From Acidobacteria bacterium 28-9 (lineage in GTDB: Bacteria > Acidobacteriota > Blastocatellia > Pyrinomonadales > Pyrinomonadaceae), in NCBI GenBank assembly GCA_002050355.1, contig MWYY01000018.1, positions 1 through 58,190 on the forward strand: a DNA stretch of 58,190 nt, in the 5' to 3' direction. The stretch's first letter is position 1; every line of letters starts with the position of its first letter. Positions 51,481 to 58,190 of the stretch are shown one piece after another. Both the position numbers and the translations under genes were made by a program. Under the pieces are notes generated by a model, which was given only the letters and a program-made list of their open reading frames with translations, had not been told where the DNA came from and searched no databases.

Positions 51481-51496
51481 TGTGCGCGAATCAACA
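51481..51496 (+). promoter_or_regulatory. CRP-format-like site before the receiver gene
   Basis: TGTGCGCGAATCAACA resembles the sites at 41818 and 50078 (first nine bases identical to the first) but its second half is imperfect. It lies 75 bp before the receiver gene and 37 bp past the end of the nitrilase gene. Support is weaker than for the other two. Confidence 0.35.
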
Positions 51497-51532
51497 TAGA
51501 GCAATCTCAAGTGCGGACTTCTGCAAGAAAAA

Positions 51533-52471
51533 TTAAGTCCGGCGCGATTTGCGATTGACCGCGAAATCAAAAACGTCCGGGCGCGAGTAATGACCGGAAA
51601 CGTCGAGCGTCATTTTCTCTTTATCAATCTCAGTTAAATCGAGTTCGGCAGTGATGATTGTGTCTGCGTCAAAAACCGGCTCGACGACAAAACTTCCGCC
51701 AGGCGCGATAATGCAGCTTCCGCCGCGTAAGACATTTTCCGGCAATTTCGACAAATCCGTTTCAGATAAAAGCTCCGCCGGCAAATCCGCCGCTTTCATC
51801 ATCAAGCCCGCCGCGAGAACGAAACATCTGCCCTCAAAAGCGTAATGACGGCTCGCAATTTGGTGCGTTTCGTGAACGGTCGGGAAAACCGCGACGTGAA
51901 TATCTTCGCCGTCGTTGTGTAAGGCTTGCCGCGCCATCGGCATCCAATGTTCCCAGCAAATAAGCCCGCCGACGCGACCGAAATCGGTTTTGACGGCTTC
52001 GAGTCCCGCCGCGTCGCCTTGTCCCCAAACTAATCTTTCGGTGTAAGTCGGAACGAGTTTGCGATGATGATTGACGAGTTTTCCGTCCGCGCCGAAAGTC
52101 AGCAAAGAATTGTAAAGCGTCCCGTTGCCCGCGCCCTGCTCGACGCGCTCGTTGATTCCGATTATCAAAACAATTTTGTGTTTGGCAGCGATTTCGCTAA
52201 GCGTTTCTGTTTCCTTGCCCGGCACGACGACGCTATTTCGGCGCAGACGGGCGAAAACTCGTTTCGTCGGCTCATGATTCCAGAGCGCGGCATTCGGGCA
52301 GAAATCGAGCCACGCCGGATAACCCGCCAGCCACGTTTCGCCGAACGCGACGAGCTTTGCGCCGAGTCTCGCGGCTTCTTCGATTTTCGAGACGGCTTTC
52401 TCGACGCTCGCCGCCAAATTGTTAAAAACCGGACTCGCCTGCACGATTCCGACGATGATTTTGTCCGCCAT
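51533..52471 (-). CDS. Nitrilase-superfamily carbon-nitrogen hydrolase
   Basis: A 312-residue cytoplasmic enzyme of the true nitrilase branch. The catalytic triad is in place: Glu45 (FGETWLAGYPAW), Lys138 (NHHRKLVPTYTERLVWGQGD) and Cys172 (GGLICWEHWMPMARQAL). CWEHWMP is typical of nitrilases and cyanide-converting enzymes rather than amidases. It hydrolyses an organic nitrile or cyanide to an acid or amide plus ammonia. It follows the probable selenoprotein by 4 bp and so is co-translated with it. The C-terminus HYSRPDVFDF is also nitrilase-like. Confidence 0.93.
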   Translation of the reverse strand: MADKIIVGIVQASPVFNNLAASVEKAVSKIEEAARLGAKLVAFGETWLAGYPAWLDFCPNAALWNHEPTKRVFARLRRNSVVVPGKETETLSEIAAKHKIVLIIGINERVEQGAGNGTLYNSLLTFGADGKLVNHHRKLVPTYTERLVWGQGDAAGLEAVKTDFGRVGGLICWEHWMPMARQALHNDGEDIHVAVFPTVHETHQIASRHYAFEGRCFVLAAGLMMKAADLPAELLSETDLSKLPENVLRGGSCIIAPGGSFVVEPVFDADTIITAELDLTEIDKEKMTLDVSGHYSRPDVFDFAVNRKSRRT

Positions 52472-52475
52472 AAAA

Positions 52476-53288
52476 TTACCCGTTCGCGCTCAATCGGCTC
52501 TCGATTTCCTTGCCTTCTTTTCGCGCCTGCGCCCAGATTTTCGGAAAATAAAAAACGTCGCCGCTCTCTTCGGCTCGTTCGATTCTCTCAAGCGCGGTCA
52601 AAATAATTTCTCTTTGCAATCGCGTGTGAAACGGCACGCCGAAATGATGTCCCATCATAAACGGCAAAAACACCGCTCGCGGCGGTTTGATGTGTTCGGT
52701 TACGTCCAAAGCGACGGAGATTGAGACGGTCGGGATCCCTCTTTTTTCAATGGCGCGCTGAACCAGCGCGATGCTCTGATGGCAAATCGGTCACGCCGGG
52801 GCGAGCAGCGCGGCATCCGGTTTTTCCGCTTCAACCGCATCGGCAATTTCTTCGGCAAGCGTTTGCTCCAATCTTTCGGCATTCATATTGTAGCCGATAA
52901 ACGAAAAGAAATTCGCTGTCAGCCCGCCGATAATTTTCGCTTTTGCAAATTCCTGTAATCGTTCAATCGGAAAGATAACATTCAAATCGCGCTTTGCGCC
53001 GGCGGTCGGATATTTGAGTTGATGAATTTCCAAATCCGAAGGTTTTGAATCGGAAGGAACACGCCTGAAAGTATAGTCGCCGACGGGATGAACCGTATCG
53101 AAAGGCAAAGAATTTTTCGGCTGAACTCCGGCGGTGCTGACAAATGTTAAGCGCGATTCCGGTAAAGGTTTTTTCAACTTCGCCAACGGAATGAAATCGC
53201 TTTTCGTAATCATCGCGCCCGGATAGCGTTCGTTAACCGTCGCCCATAAACCGGGACGCAGTTGATTTGTTTCCTTAAAGTTCTCCAT
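52476..53288 (-). CDS. Probable selenoprotein, GrdB/PrdB-type reductase family (UGA read as selenocysteine)
   Basis: From ATG 53288 (MENFKETNQLRPGLWATVNE) the frame runs 165 codons to a TGA at 52793-52791 and continues open for 104 more codons to a proper stop at 52476. It reads ALLAPA-U-PICHQSIALVQRA, that is U166-x-x-C169, where the glycine/sarcosine/betaine/proline reductase selenoprotein B family has its redox-active Sec or Cys. Both sides are family-like (LTFVSTAGVQP, FDTVHPVGDYTFR; FLPFMMGHHFG, RLQREIILTALERI). A 7-bp hairpin starts 20 bases after the TGA. The start overlaps a small gene by 14 bp; nitrilase follows 4 bp later. Role in this aerobe unknown. Confidence 0.8.
52754..52793 (-). 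promoter_or_regulatory. UGA codon with SECIS-like hairpin
   Basis: On the minus strand, TGA (52793-52791) is followed after 20 bases by CGCGCTG-GTT-CAGCGCG (52770-52754), a perfect 7-bp stem with a G-first three-base loop. Bacterial SECIS elements lie directly 3' of the UGA with the apical loop some 16-37 bases away; here it is 27. The hairpin sits inside coding sequence, as expected in bacteria. Confidence 0.7.
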
Positions 53289-53565
53289 CGTGAATCCATT
53301 CTCCCGAACGCCGGACAAAATAAAAATGCAGGTGAAAGAAAAGATGCGCGAGCGTCGCCGCGTCTTTTTCAGCCAGAGTTTCGAGGATAAATTCGCGCTT
53401 CGTTTCAGGAACATCGAGCAATAATTTCAACGCTTCAATCCACGCCTTGTCAATTTCTTTCGCGCCCGCCGCTTCGTCGCCGTCGCCGAAATGGAGACGC
53501 ACGTAACGAATCAGTTTTTCCGTATCACCATCGGCAACGGCTTTTTTCAAATAATCTAATGACAC
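53275..53565 (-). CDS. Small helical protein upstream of the selenoprotein
   Basis: A 96-residue product from a GTG start with AAGGAA 10 bases upstream: MSLDYLKKAVADGDTEKLIR, YVRLHFGDGDEAAGAKEIDK, and FILETLAEKDAATLAHLFFH, LHFYFVRRSGEWIHDGEL. It is acidic and helical with several His near the end. I do not recognise a family. Its 3' end overlaps the selenoprotein start by 14 bases and it heads the three-gene operon, so it likely works with the reductase or nitrilase. Confidence 0.7.
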   Translation of the reverse strand: MSLDYLKKAVADGDTEKLIRYVRLHFGDGDEAAGAKEIDKAWIEALKLLLDVPETKREFILETLAEKDAATLAHLFFHLHFYFVRRSGEWIHDGEL

Positions 53566-53582
53566 AAATGATAAATTCCTTT

Positions 53583-54305
53583 TTAGGTCGAACTTATTCC
53601 CGTTAAGTAAAGGCTGAGGGCTTCCGTGTTAACCGTCAGAGGTTTATTCCGTTCATACTGCACGAGACCGCGACGGCGCAGTTTGCCCATCGTCACAGTT
53701 ACGTGCGGACGGCTCATCGCCGCCATCTGCGCGAGTTCGTCGTGGCTGACCGGCAGAACGGTTTGACCTTCAAGCGCGTCGCTCAGCTTTCCGCGAGTGG
53801 CTGCAATGTGCAACAGAACGCGCCCCAGGCGTTCTTCCGCGCCGCGATAAGCGAGAAATTCCACGCGCCGCTGGCAATCGCTCAAACGACAGCAAAACGT
53901 AAAAGTGAAAGCTTGAATCAATTCGCGGCTCGTTTGCAGAAAAGCCATAAAATCGTCGAGCTTGATTTCGAGAACTTCGCTTTCGGCGACGGCGCGGGCG
54001 TAAGTTCCCCGCAGGAAATGTTTTTTCGGAGCGCAGAAACATAATTCGCCGAACGGCTCGCCGGGTTTGATAACGCCGAACGCGATTTCGCGCCCGTCGC
54101 GGTCGCTGGAGACGATGGCGACTTGCCCGCTTTGCAAAAAGAAAATGCCGTCCGAGCGGTCGTCCGGTTTCCAAATATTGCCGCCTTTTCGATGACGGCG
54201 AGCGCGTCCGAGCGAATTGTCGCGCGGAACATTATCAACGGTCAGTCCGGTCAAAATCTCGCAATCGTGATGATCCCGCAGCGGCGGTATATTATTTTGC
54301 GGCAT
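53583..54305 (-). CDS. Crp/Fnr-family transcriptional regulator 2
   Basis: A 240-residue regulator: cyclic-nucleotide-binding-like fold (FFLQSGQVAIVSSDRDGREI, AFGVIKPGEPFGELCFC), dimer helix, and winged HTH (LPVSHDELAQMAAMSRPHVT, VTMGKLRRRGLVQYERNKPL). The sensor retains a GEPFGELC-type phosphate-binding cassette, though its usual Arg is not obvious. It lies 17 bp upstream of the small gene, selenoprotein and nitrilase on the same strand and may lead that operon. It is divergent from the hydrogenase protease gene; an FNR-format palindrome lies between. Confidence 0.9.
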   Translation of the reverse strand: MPQNNIPPLRDHHDCEILTGLTVDNVPRDNSLGRARRHRKGGNIWKPDDRSDGIFFLQSGQVAIVSSDRDGREIAFGVIKPGEPFGELCFCAPKKHFLRGTYARAVAESEVLEIKLDDFMAFLQTSRELIQAFTFTFCCRLSDCQRRVEFLAYRGAEERLGRVLLHIAATRGKLSDALEGQTVLPVSHDELAQMAAMSRPHVTVTMGKLRRRGLVQYERNKPLTVNTEALSLYLTGISST

Positions 54306-54453
54306 ATTCGGTGTTTATATAAAAATGTTTCTCAGGCAGTCAGGATGCGAATTCTACTAAAGCAAATGTTGTTTCGCTTGTTCAAAGCAGAAACTCACCA
54401 CCGAGACAAATTTGTATTTCCTTTATACTATCATTCGTCGGCTTGTTTTTTGT

Positions 54454-54467
54454 GTTAGCGCGCTAAC
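54454..54467. promoter_or_regulatory. FNR-format palindrome GTTAG-N4-CTAAC (site 3)
   Basis: GTTAGCGCGCTAAC, a fully self-complementary 14-mer between the divergent Crp/Fnr 2 gene (start 54305) and the hydrogenase protease gene (start 54580). It can serve either direction. The remainder of 54306-54579 shows no other recognisable feature. Confidence 0.6.
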
Positions 54468-54579
54468 GCGATTAGTCGTGACACCTAAAATAGCGCAGAT
54501 GTTTCCGGTGAGTGAAATACTCGGGGAAATTTTTAGAGTTTTTGCCGTCAGTTTTTACCGAAAGTTTTCTGTGATTTAT

Positions 54580-55068
54580 ATGAAGATTCTAGTAGCGGGA
54601 ATGGGCAATGTTTTGCGCGGCGACGACGGCTTTGGAATTAGAGTCATCGAAGAACTGTCTGTAAATCATCAATTTCCCGAAGGAATTGATTTGTATGAAG
54701 CGGGTATCGGCGGCATCGGATTCGTGCAGGAGTTAATGAAGGGTTATGACGCGCTGATTATTATTGATGCGATAGACAAAGGCGCGGCAGCCGGAACGCT
54801 TTTTGTTGTCGAACCGCTTGAAAGCGAATCCGCAATAGAAAATCTGGAACTTCATCAATCAATGGTTGATATGCACTACGCCGACCCGTCGAAGGTTTTG
54901 CTGATGGCGAAAGCATTGAACGTCTGTCCGCCGAAAGTATTTCTTGTCGGCTGTCAGCCGGAATATGTTGACGATGCAATCGAAGGCTTGCGTCCGCCCG
55001 TAGAACGCGCAGTGCCGCAAGCCGTCAAAGAAGTTTTGTCTTTGATAGATGAATTGTATGAAACTTAA
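54580..55068 (+). CDS. NiFe-hydrogenase maturation protease (HyaD/HupD family)
   Basis: From ATG 54580 (MKILVAGMGNVLRGDDGFGI) the 162-residue product carries the family signature GMGNVLRGDDGFG with the nickel-contacting Asp, then DLYEAGIGGIGFVQEL with the second Glu/Asp position, IIDAIDKGAAAGTLFVVEPL and LHQSMVDMHYADPSKVLLMA with the His. These endopeptidases trim the C-terminus of the hydrogenase large subunit after nickel insertion. A longer upstream frame to 54412 is not part of it. No hydrogenase structural gene is in the window; it must lie elsewhere or have been lost. Confidence 0.92.
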   Translation: MKILVAGMGNVLRGDDGFGIRVIEELSVNHQFPEGIDLYEAGIGGIGFVQELMKGYDALIIIDAIDKGAAAGTLFVVEPLESESAIENLELHQSMVDMHYADPSKVLLMAKALNVCPPKVFLVGCQPEYVDDAIEGLRPPVERAVPQAVKEVLSLIDELYET

Positions 55069-56162
55069 TTCGCCTCTAATTTAGAAATTTTTTCTTCCAG
55101 AGTAACGACAATCTTGTCTTGTTTGAGATTTTTCCATAACGCAAGCGATTGCTTGTAAAAATTCAAAGCCTCATTTTTGTTGCCGACCGTTGCCTGAGCA
55201 TTTCCGCATTCGCTCAGAACATACGCCTGAATGGATTTGCGTTCGAGACGACGGCTGTTTTCAAGGGCTTGTTCAAAATATTTGAGAGCTTCGGCGTTGT
55301 TTTGCAGCTTAATGTAATCGTTTCCGATTCGCACCAGGTTTTGCGTGTATTCGGGCATATCATTCGCTTTTTCCCAGAGCGGTTGGGCTTTGAGGTCTTC
55401 TTGTAAACCTTTTTCCAGATCGTTTTGTTTTTTAGCAATAACGCCGAATATGATATGCGTAAAAGCCGCTGAACGAGAATCGCCGGTTTTCTCCCAAATT
55501 TCTAACCCTTTGCCGAAATGTTCTTTGGCTTTTTCGAGTTCGCCCATTCTTTGAAATGCAAAACCCATCGCCCGCAAAGTGTTTCCTTCGTCGGAAGTTT
55601 CGCCGAGTTCGCGCCAAATCTGTAGAGCATTTTCATAAACGGGAACGGATTCACGGCGGGTTTCGGGTTTAGCACGCAAAATATCGGCTTGCTGATGAAG
55701 TTTCACGGCGGAAATAATTTTTTGGTCACGTTCTGTAATCGGGCGAAAAGCGGCTATCTCTAATTTGTATTCGCCAGGTTCGGCGCGTTCCGAGAGAGTA
55801 TAAATATCAATGCGATATTCGCCAGCCGCGTCCGTGCCGATTCTGACAGCTTCGGTTCCGCGCCCGCTTGTCGGCGTGTCAAATTCGCCAATAAGTTCGC
55901 CCGTCGGCGTGAATACTTTGGTGATTACATCAACATCGCGCTGCTCGACCGACAAATTAACAAACTGACCTTTTTCAAGTTCGGCGGTATAAGTGTGAAC
56001 TTCATCGTTCATTATTTTATTCGTTACCGGATTTCCCATTGTGAGATGGTTTTTATCAGGCGACGAATTCCGTGAGCAATTTGCTCCGACAAAAACCAGA
56101 AGCGAAACGAAAGCCGATAGCCAAAGTTTATTTACGAGAAAGCGATTTCGATTATTATTCAT
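55065..56162 (-). CDS. Exported PPC/TPR lipoprotein
   Basis: A 365-residue product with lipobox VFVGANC, a bacterial pre-peptidase-like beta domain (YTAELEKGQFVNLSVEQRDV, TKVFTPTGELIGEFDTPTSG, AGEYRIDIYTLSERAEPGEY), then five TPR units (FQRMGELEKAKEHFGKGLEI; NAEALKYFEQALENSRRLER; KNEALNFYKQSLALWKNLKQ). In Acidobacteriota this layout usually continues into a CHAT protease domain. Here it ends right after the TPRs (SKLEAN), so it is a short form or a truncated one. It ends tail to tail with the protease gene, overlapping by 4 bases. Confidence 0.85.
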   Translation of the reverse strand: MNNNRNRFLVNKLWLSAFVSLLVFVGANCSRNSSPDKNHLTMGNPVTNKIMNDEVHTYTAELEKGQFVNLSVEQRDVDVITKVFTPTGELIGEFDTPTSGRGTEAVRIGTDAAGEYRIDIYTLSERAEPGEYKLEIAAFRPITERDQKIISAVKLHQQADILRAKPETRRESVPVYENALQIWRELGETSDEGNTLRAMGFAFQRMGELEKAKEHFGKGLEIWEKTGDSRSAAFTHIIFGVIAKKQNDLEKGLQEDLKAQPLWEKANDMPEYTQNLVRIGNDYIKLQNNAEALKYFEQALENSRRLERKSIQAYVLSECGNAQATVGNKNEALNFYKQSLALWKNLKQDKIVVTLEEKISKLEAN

Positions 56163-56212
56163 TTTTAATATCTCCGAAAGAATGAGAAAATGTTACTCCT
56201 TCAACAATTTCA

Positions 56213-57928
56213 ATGCAAAAACAGATTTTAAGAAAAACGATTTTTTCAATTGCCGCGCTTTTTTTCGCGGCGATATTATTTTCCGCCGCCAGCGGCAATG
56301 AACCGAAATACGGCGGCAGTGTGGTTGTGGCAGTGACGGCTGACCCAGGCGGACTAAATCCGGCGGTTACCACGCAAGGCGGCGTTCATCTCGTCTGCGG
56401 CTCGATTTTCAGCGGGCTGGTCGCGCAGGATTTTGAGTTAAATCCCGTGCCTGACCTTGCCGAGCAATGGGAAGTCTCAAAAGACGGACGAATTTACACT
56501 TTTTATCTTGCGCCAAACGCCGAATTTCACGACGGCGTGCCGGTCACGTCCGCAGATGTGAAATTTACCTTTGAAGAATTGCTCTTGAAATATCACTCGC
56601 GGACACGGGCTTCAATCGGCGACAAACTGCGGCAGATTCTCACGCCCGACGCGCACACGGTAGTTTTTGAATTCAGCCGTCCTTACGCCGCATTTCTGCA
56701 ATTAATTGACGTGACCAACGCGCCCGTAATGCCCAAACATCTTTACGAAAATACAGATCCGCTGACCAATCCTTATAACGTCAAACCCGTCGGCAGCGGC
56801 TCGTTCAGATTTCAGGAATGGGCAAAAGGCGACCATATCACGCTCGCCCGCAACGAGAAGTATTTCAAAACGGGCAAGCCGTATTTAGACCGCGTGGTTT
56901 ATAAAGTGATGCCGAGCAGCGCGACCGCCGCGATTGCCTTTGAAAACGGCGAGGCGGATTATTTTCTGAACCCGACACCGCTCGACATCGAGCGTTTGAG
57001 CAAAATGCCGAACGTCGTCGTTACCGACAAAGGACGCGAAGGCTTTGCCGGTGTCGAAACGGTTGTGCTAAATCTGAATAATGCGCCGCTTTCGGATGTG
57101 CGCGTCAGACGGGCGATGGCTTACGCGATTGATAAAAATTATATCGTCGAAAAAGTCGCCTTCGGCAAAGGAACGGCGGCGACGGGTCCGATTTCGAGTC
57201 TGCTCAAATGGGCGCATAATCCGAATGTTTTTAGATATGAAAGAAATTTGCCGCTCGCCAATCAAATGCTTGACGAAGCCGGATACAAACCGGGCGGCGA
57301 TGGCGCGAGGTTTCATCTGAAATATGTTTACGCGCCGAGTTACGCGAAAGTCATCGAAGGGTTGCGCGACCAACTGCGCGAAGTCGGCATCGCCGTTGAT
57401 TTGGAGCAGATGGAATTCAGCGCGGCGGTTGACCGGGTTTATATCAAAAAAGATTTTGACCTCGGATTCGCTTCTTTCGAGAACGGACCCGACCCGGACA
57501 TCGGCGTTAAACGAACGGTGGTTTCAAGCAACATCGGCGCGATTCCGTTTTCAAACGGCGCGGGTTATCGCAACCCGCGAATTGACGAGCTTTTTGAACT
57601 CGCCGCCTCTGAAACGGACAGGCAAAAACGCGCCGCGTATTATTTTGAAGCGCAGGAAATTCTCGCCCGTGATGTCCCGTATTTGTGGCTCTACGAACCG
57701 CAATCGGGCGCGGCTTACAAAAGCGGGCTGCAAGCAATGTATGCGTGGAGCGCGAAATCAAACGTCTATTTCGCGCAGGATGCCTGGTGGATTGACGGTA
57801 AAAATTCAAACGGAAATTCGTCCGGCGCATTCGGTCAGCGCAGGCTTTATTTTTTTCTGATTATCGGAGCGATTATTTTGATTGCGGTTATCGCTATTTT
57901 AGCTAAGCGCAAAAAGCGTCGGAGTTAA
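56213..57928 (+). CDS. ABC transporter solute-binding protein, family 5 (peptide type), membrane-anchored
   Basis: A 571-residue protein with a signal peptide (TIFSIAALFFAAILFSAAS) and the SBP_bac_5 fold: KYGGSVVVAVTADPGGLNPA, DLAEQWEVSKDGRIYTFYLA, VRRAMAYAIDKNYIVEKVAF, GKGTAATGPISSLLKWAHNP and LEQMEFSAAVDRVYIKKDFD. It binds oligopeptides, nickel chelates or similar ligands for an ABC importer. It ends in a transmembrane helix (YFFLIIGAIILIAVIAILA) and basic tail, which is unusual and would tether it to the inner membrane. No permease genes follow within the window. Confidence 0.92.
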   Translation: MQKQILRKTIFSIAALFFAAILFSAASGNEPKYGGSVVVAVTADPGGLNPAVTTQGGVHLVCGSIFSGLVAQDFELNPVPDLAEQWEVSKDGRIYTFYLAPNAEFHDGVPVTSADVKFTFEELLLKYHSRTRASIGDKLRQILTPDAHTVVFEFSRPYAAFLQLIDVTNAPVMPKHLYENTDPLTNPYNVKPVGSGSFRFQEWAKGDHITLARNEKYFKTGKPYLDRVVYKVMPSSATAAIAFENGEADYFLNPTPLDIERLSKMPNVVVTDKGREGFAGVETVVLNLNNAPLSDVRVRRAMAYAIDKNYIVEKVAFGKGTAATGPISSLLKWAHNPNVFRYERNLPLANQMLDEAGYKPGGDGARFHLKYVYAPSYAKVIEGLRDQLREVGIAVDLEQMEFSAAVDRVYIKKDFDLGFASFENGPDPDIGVKRTVVSSNIGAIPFSNGAGYRNPRIDELFELAASETDRQKRAAYYFEAQEILARDVPYLWLYEPQSGAAYKSGLQAMYAWSAKSNVYFAQDAWWIDGKNSNGNSSGAFGQRRLYFFLIIGAIILIAVIAILAKRKKRRS

Positions 57929-58190
57929 AACTCAGTTTTTAATAATGAAAAGCTGCCGGGCTGATAATCTGGATTTTCCAGTCATAGCTGCCTGAGAAGG
58001 CTCACCAGTTATTGCCAAACTTTTAAATGCCAAATTACGCGAATTATCAATACAAACTTTTTCGGTCGTGTAACAGAAAAGATGTTTGAAAGAAAGGACA
58101 AGCTAAAATTCAAGTGTGCAATTTGAATCAATAACTTGTCCCGCTTGTTCAAGCCTGAACATCAAGAAGAATGGCACAAACAAGCAGACA
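57929..58190. other. Right-edge spacer with nothing recognised
   Basis: The last 262 bp contain no frame with family-like sequence and no clear hairpin terminator. A short open stretch on the minus strand at the very edge could be the end of a gene outside the window, but it is too short to assign. Confidence 0.4.

Noticed and set aside
52476-52709. Separate 77-codon gene after the TGA of the selenoprotein
   Set aside because: It shares the exact frame with the upstream part, the sequence between TGA and its first Met is conserved-looking coding sequence, and there is no ribosome-binding site; it is the C-terminus of one protein.
1-58190. tRNA, rRNA, riboswitch or insertion sequence
   Set aside because: I scanned for cloverleaf ends, rRNA signatures and transposase-like frames on both strands and saw none that I could support.

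Overview
The window reads as chromosomal DNA of a free-living Gram-negative aerobe, most likely an acidobacterium of the Blastocatellia/Pyrinomonas type. The pointers are an Oar-like TonB receptor with an N-terminal carboxypeptidase-regulatory domain, a pair of DUF4331 proteins, PPC/TPR lipoproteins, a GMC oxidoreductase fused to a gluconate-dehydrogenase-subunit-3-like domain, many secreted amidohydrolases, and roughly even base composition. This placement is inference, since no rRNA or ribosomal gene is present. I see no tRNA, rRNA, CRISPR array, transposase or prophage. Most genes lie on the minus strand.

Layout. 0-7 kb: a sugar locus with a TonB receptor followed by the start of a GH3 beta-glucosidase, divergent from a LacI regulator and an MFS sugar permease, with two LacI-type half-palindromes between them. 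7-10 kb: an ATP-grasp ligase, a MerR metal regulator with a textbook 20-bp-spacer operator, and a truncated heavy-metal-binding protein. 10-15.5 kb: an intact purine (urate to ureidoglycolate) operon, allB-alc-uraD-uraH-uox, ending in a DUF6986/HpcH-like aldolase. 15.5-20 kb: a cassette-like region with two 113-bp attC-like sites, pseudogenes and remnants. 20-26.6 kb: a redox-repair island in which an ECF sigma factor and a zinc-finger anti-sigma factor precede a cytochrome b, an MsrP-like molybdoenzyme, a thioredoxin-MsrB fusion, MsrA and a peroxiredoxin. A 555-bp tandem duplication has made a sigma/anti-sigma chimera there. 26.6-38 kb: DUF362, DUF1360, hydrolases, a GMC oxidoreductase carrying an in-frame insertion of heptanucleotide arrays, an aquaporin, an SDR and a TPR lipoprotein. 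38-42 kb: two DUF4331 proteins around a small secreted protein. 42-49 kb: three more attC-like sites, amidohydrolase, AraC, an FAD desaturase-like enzyme, DoxX-type membrane proteins and several gene remnants, including a decayed DUF5947 (a family I associate with hydrogenase loci). 49-58 kb: a Crp/Fnr gene, a receiver protein, a nitrilase operon containing a probable selenoprotein, a second Crp/Fnr gene, a hydrogenase maturation protease, a PPC/TPR lipoprotein and a peptide-type ABC solute-binding protein.

The most striking items are: (1) a GrdB/PrdB-family reductase at 52476-53288 interrupted only by a TGA in a U-x-x-C context and followed by a SECIS-like hairpin, in a nitrilase operon; (2) five attC-like elements whose end boxes match between neighbours as integron gene cassettes require, with no integrase in view; (3) three GTTAG-N4-CTAAC palindromes in FNR-box format and three TGTG-N8-CACA-type sites shared by DUF4331, Crp/Fnr, receiver and hydrogenase-protease promoters; (4) the sigma/anti-sigma-led methionine sulfoxide repair island. 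Several frames are broken by single-base shifts or TAG codons. Together with the 80-bp repeat at the left edge this means some lesions could be assembly or sequencing errors rather than biology.
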